From TMED27 sp037969235 (GTDB taxonomy: Bacteria; Pseudomonadota; Alphaproteobacteria; Micavibrionales; Micavibrionaceae), in contig JBBKXA010000091.1 of the NCBI GenBank assembly GCA_037969235.1, forward strand, positions 1 through 64,000: a DNA stretch of 64,000 bases. The letters run 5' to 3'. Each line of letters starts with the position of its first letter. Position 1 is the stretch's first letter. Shown here piece by piece: positions 61,727-64,000 of the stretch. The notes under the pieces were generated by a model that ran no database searches, was not told the origin of the DNA, and saw only the letters and a program-made list of their open reading frames with translations. Both the position numbers and the translations under genes were made by a program.

Positions 61727-62938
61727 ATGAGCATATCATTCCAAGATATTGAAACGGCGTATGCCGCAATCAAGGATGCGACGATACGCACACCATGCGT
61801 CAAAGCTGTACGTCTTTCGCTACATCTTGGGATAGATCTGTATCTTAAGCTCGAAAACCTCCAACACACCAACGCCTTCAAAGCCCGCGGTGCATTGAAT
61901 AAATTGCTCACGCTCAATGCCGAGCAAAGAAAAAACGGCGTCATCGCCTGTAGCGCAGGCAATCACGCTCAAGGTGTTGCCTATCATGCACAGCGCTTGA
62001 ACATTCCAGCGACCATCGTCATGCCAAACGGTACACCATTCAACAAAATCAAACGCACAGAAGATTTCGGTGGTATCGTTGTCATTCACGGTAATAATTT
62101 CGATGAATCCGTTCAATTCACCATGGATATGGCCAAGGACAAAAACTTCACCTTTATTCACCCATTCGATGATCCCGCCGTTGTTGCTGGCCAAGGTACA
62201 TTGGCTATCGAAATGTTGGAGCAACAACCCGACCTCGATGTTATCGTTGTACCTATCGGCGGCGGAGGTTTAATCGCTGGCGTAGCGACAGCCGTAAAAG
62301 CCATTAACCCCAAAATCGAATTAATCGGCGCCCAAGCCGAAATGTTTGACGCCGTAAAAGCCAATCGCGAAAAACGCAGCGCCCATGAAGGCGGCGCAAC
62401 ATTAGCAGAAGGCATTGCCGTCAAAGAGCCCGCACCCGAAAATCTAAAAATCATTGAAAAATTGGTTGATCGCATTGAATTAGCAAATGAAATAGAAATA
62501 GAAGACGCCGTTTTTGATTTACTCTCATCCGAAAAAATTGTCGCCGAGGGCGCCCCCGGCGCTGGCCTTGCGGTCATCAAAAAAAACATCAAACATTTCA
62601 AAGGCAAAAAAGTCGGCTTGGTCGTTTGTGGTGGAAATATTGACTCTCGATTGCTTTCAACATTAATTCTGCGAGGCCTTGTCCGCGATGGCCGCATCAC
62701 GCGCCTTGTATTCGAAATCAATGACACCCCTGGTCAGCTCTCCGATATATCACGCATAATCGGCGAAAGCGGAGCAAACGTGATCGAAGTGATCCACCAA
62801 CGTATGATGCAAAGCGTGTCTTTAAAACAAGCGGAACTCGAAGTCGTCATCGAAGCGCGTGATAAACACCATGTCAAAGATTTAATTTCCACACTTAAAA
62901 CCGCAGGTTTTAACGTAAAAGCTTCAAGCAACGTTTAA
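61727..62938 (+). CDS. Threonine ammonia-lyase with ACT domain
   Basis: A 403-residue PLP fold-type II enzyme. The Schiff-base Lys52 is in NAFKARGAL, the phosphate-binding glycine loop is PIGGGGLIAG, and ACSAGNHAQGVAYHA is a further family block. The C-terminal ~80 residues form one ACT domain (RLVFEINDTPGQLSDISRII), which is the short regulatory form. It deaminates threonine to 2-oxobutyrate. Whether it serves isoleucine synthesis or degradation depends on allosteric control that cannot be read here. 15 bp after the transpeptidase gene. Confidence 0.92.
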   Translation: MSISFQDIETAYAAIKDATIRTPCVKAVRLSLHLGIDLYLKLENLQHTNAFKARGALNKLLTLNAEQRKNGVIACSAGNHAQGVAYHAQRLNIPATIVMPNGTPFNKIKRTEDFGGIVVIHGNNFDESVQFTMDMAKDKNFTFIHPFDDPAVVAGQGTLAIEMLEQQPDLDVIVVPIGGGGLIAGVATAVKAINPKIELIGAQAEMFDAVKANREKRSAHEGGATLAEGIAVKEPAPENLKIIEKLVDRIELANEIEIEDAVFDLLSSEKIVAEGAPGAGLAVIKKNIKHFKGKKVGLVVCGGNIDSRLLSTLILRGLVRDGRITRLVFEINDTPGQLSDISRIIGESGANVIEVIHQRMMQSVSLKQAELEVVIEARDKHHVKDLISTLKTAGFNVKASSNV

Positions 62939-62951
62939 TGACTGGTTTAAT

Positions 62952-64000
62952 TTAAGCGCTCTTTTTCTCACGCTCATCTTCCATGGTCAAAGATAAAGCA
63001 CGCGGCGTTTCTTCGATCGTTTCAAAATCAGGCAATTCCGACAATGTGTGGTTGCTCGACTGCAGTTCCTTAAATTTACGCGCAGCAGGCAAAACCGAAG
63101 ACTGCAAAGATCCCACCGCCGCATCATAACCCTTCATCGCAGTTTGCAAATTCTTGCCCACTTTTTCAATATGACTGGTAAAGGTCAGCAAGCGCTTATA
63201 CAAATCACTACCGCGTTCTGATATTTCCTGCGCGTTCTTCGCCAATTCCACTTGCCGCCAGCTCATCCCCACAACCCGCAACAAACTCATTAACAATGTC
63301 GGCGAAGCAATAATAATATTTAATCCCGCCGCATATTCAACCAAATTGGGCTCAGCCCGCAGCGCCAGTGAATAAATATGTTCCGATGGCAAAAACAACA
63401 CCGTGAAATCAGGGCTCTGCTCGCCCTGCCCCACATTTTCCCAATATCCTTTTTTACTCAGCGCCTGCACATGCGATTTAACCTGGCGCGATAAATTTTG
63501 CATCAACGTATTATAATCCGTCTCACTTAAATCTTCTGCCAATCGATCTGCAAATTGATTAATCGGCGCTTTGGAATCGATAATAATTTTAAATCCATCT
63601 TGCATATTAATCACAGCATCGGGACGCAACCGTCCAGCTTCGCCCTGCAACTGCACTTGAGTTTCATAATGCACACCCTTAATCAAACCAGATTTATCGA
63701 GAAGCCCTTCAAGTATATATTCCCCCCATCGCCCTTGCGCCGCAGGATCACGCAACGCGCCAACCAACCGCGCCGTTTCGCGGTTAAGCGTTTGCATATC
63801 TTCACGCAAATTATTATCCGTCGCCTTCACTTGCTCTAAAGCCTTGACCATATCTTCTAAATTTTTATGAACGGGCTTGATCATTTCCGCGATCGTGTTT
63901 TGACGCTTTTCCAAATCATGCGCACCATCAGCCTGCGCCGCTTTTAAACGCTCCTGCGCCAAATGTAAAAACTGCTCACTACTTTGTTGCAACGCCGCCG
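62952..64000 (-). CDS. rmuC: DNA recombination protein RmuC, N-terminus cut off by window edge
   Basis: The visible 349 or so residues cover the central coiled coil and the RmuC nuclease-like domain: QGRWGEYILEGLLDKSGLI, RPDAVINMQDGFKIIIDSKAP and FLPSEHIYSLALRAEPNLVEYA, ending with KIGKNLQTAMKGYDAA-like text (VGKNLQTAMKGYD). The reading frame is open past the last base, so the start and probable N-terminal membrane anchor lie outside. RmuC limits inversions at short repeats. The gene is convergent with the threonine ammonia-lyase gene. Confidence 0.9.
   Translation of the reverse strand, partial: AALQQSSEQFLHLAQERLKAAQADGAHDLEKRQNTIAEMIKPVHKNLEDMVKALEQVKATDNNLREDMQTLNRETARLVGALRDPAAQGRWGEYILEGLLDKSGLIKGVHYETQVQLQGEAGRLRPDAVINMQDGFKIIIDSKAPINQFADRLAEDLSETDYNTLMQNLSRQVKSHVQALSKKGYWENVGQGEQSPDFTVLFLPSEHIYSLALRAEPNLVEYAAGLNIIIASPTLLMSLLRVVGMSWRQVELAKNAQEISERGSDLYKRLLTFTSHIEKVGKNLQTAMKGYDAAVGSLQSSVLPAARKFKELQSSNHTLSELPDFETIEETPRALSLTMEDEREKKSA

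Noticed and set aside
1..64000. CRISPR arrays, insertion sequences, prophage genes, rRNA genes
   Set aside because: No regularly spaced repeats, transposase motifs, phage structural genes or rRNA segments were seen in reading the window.

Overview
The window looks like a stretch of chromosome from an alphaproteobacterium of fairly low GC. The evidence is gene order typical of that class: radA-cvpA-purF, rsmB-rpe-heparinase-like, ffs-dnaX-ybaB, an aa3 oxidase cluster (ctaC-ctaD-ctaB-coxF-ctaG-ctaE-DUF983-SURF1), a DUF1674 protein, an IalB-family protein and the ~1600-residue NAD-glutamate dehydrogenase. Tandem DotA/TraY genes and a System II cytochrome c maturation cluster are unusual for the class. 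A Micavibrio-like lineage is possible, but that is a guess. Nothing indicates a plasmid, phage or insertion sequence.

Layout. 1-1.7 kb: partial tRNA-Arg(CCG), a CBS-domain protein and an ABC-2 type ATPase (minus). 1.8-7.2 kb (plus): small exported protein, then YfgM-like, BamB, an orphan membrane protein, Der and an MscS-type channel. 7.2-15.8 kb (minus): membrane protein, purF, cvpA, radA, heparinase-like, rpe, rsmB, chorismate mutase. 15.9-16.7 kb (plus): DUF1674 and DUF1223 proteins. 16.7-20.6 kb (minus): exonuclease III, SDR, YbaB, DnaX and the SRP RNA with a clear promoter. 20.7-25.0 kb (plus): DUF4197 lipoprotein, then ResB, CcsA and TlpA-like proteins for cytochrome c maturation. 25.1-29.9 kb: giant glutamate dehydrogenase. 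29.9-31.6 kb: ubiA and rsmE, divergent. 31.7-39.3 kb: cytochrome c oxidase subunits and assembly factors, with two unrecognised genes embedded. 39.4-45.8 kb (minus): M23 peptidase, IalB-like protein, TrmH-like methyltransferase, aminotransferase, acetoacetyl-CoA synthetase. 45.9-48.7 kb (plus): DsbD/ScsB-like reductase and a redoxin. 48.8-51.4 kb: PAS histidine kinase and an opposing SDR. 51.7-60.3 kb (plus): three consecutive large DotA/TraY-family membrane proteins. 60.5-64 kb: L,D-transpeptidase, threonine ammonia-lyase and a truncated rmuC.

How the genes work together. Respiration is the main theme: ResB/CcsA/TlpA mature c-type cytochromes, the cta cluster builds the terminal oxidase with its haem and copper insertion factors, and UbiA makes a quinone precursor. 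Envelope biogenesis is the second theme: BamB/YfgM, the M23 peptidase, the L,D-transpeptidase and the DsbD-like reductase. The most unusual locus is the DotA/TraY triplet. This family is the polytopic inner-membrane component of type IVB secretion and IncI-type conjugation machines, yet no other Dot/Icm or Tra gene lies in the window. A second item of note is an E. coli-like candidate frameshift cassette in dnaX. No gene-free gap exceeds 300 bases.
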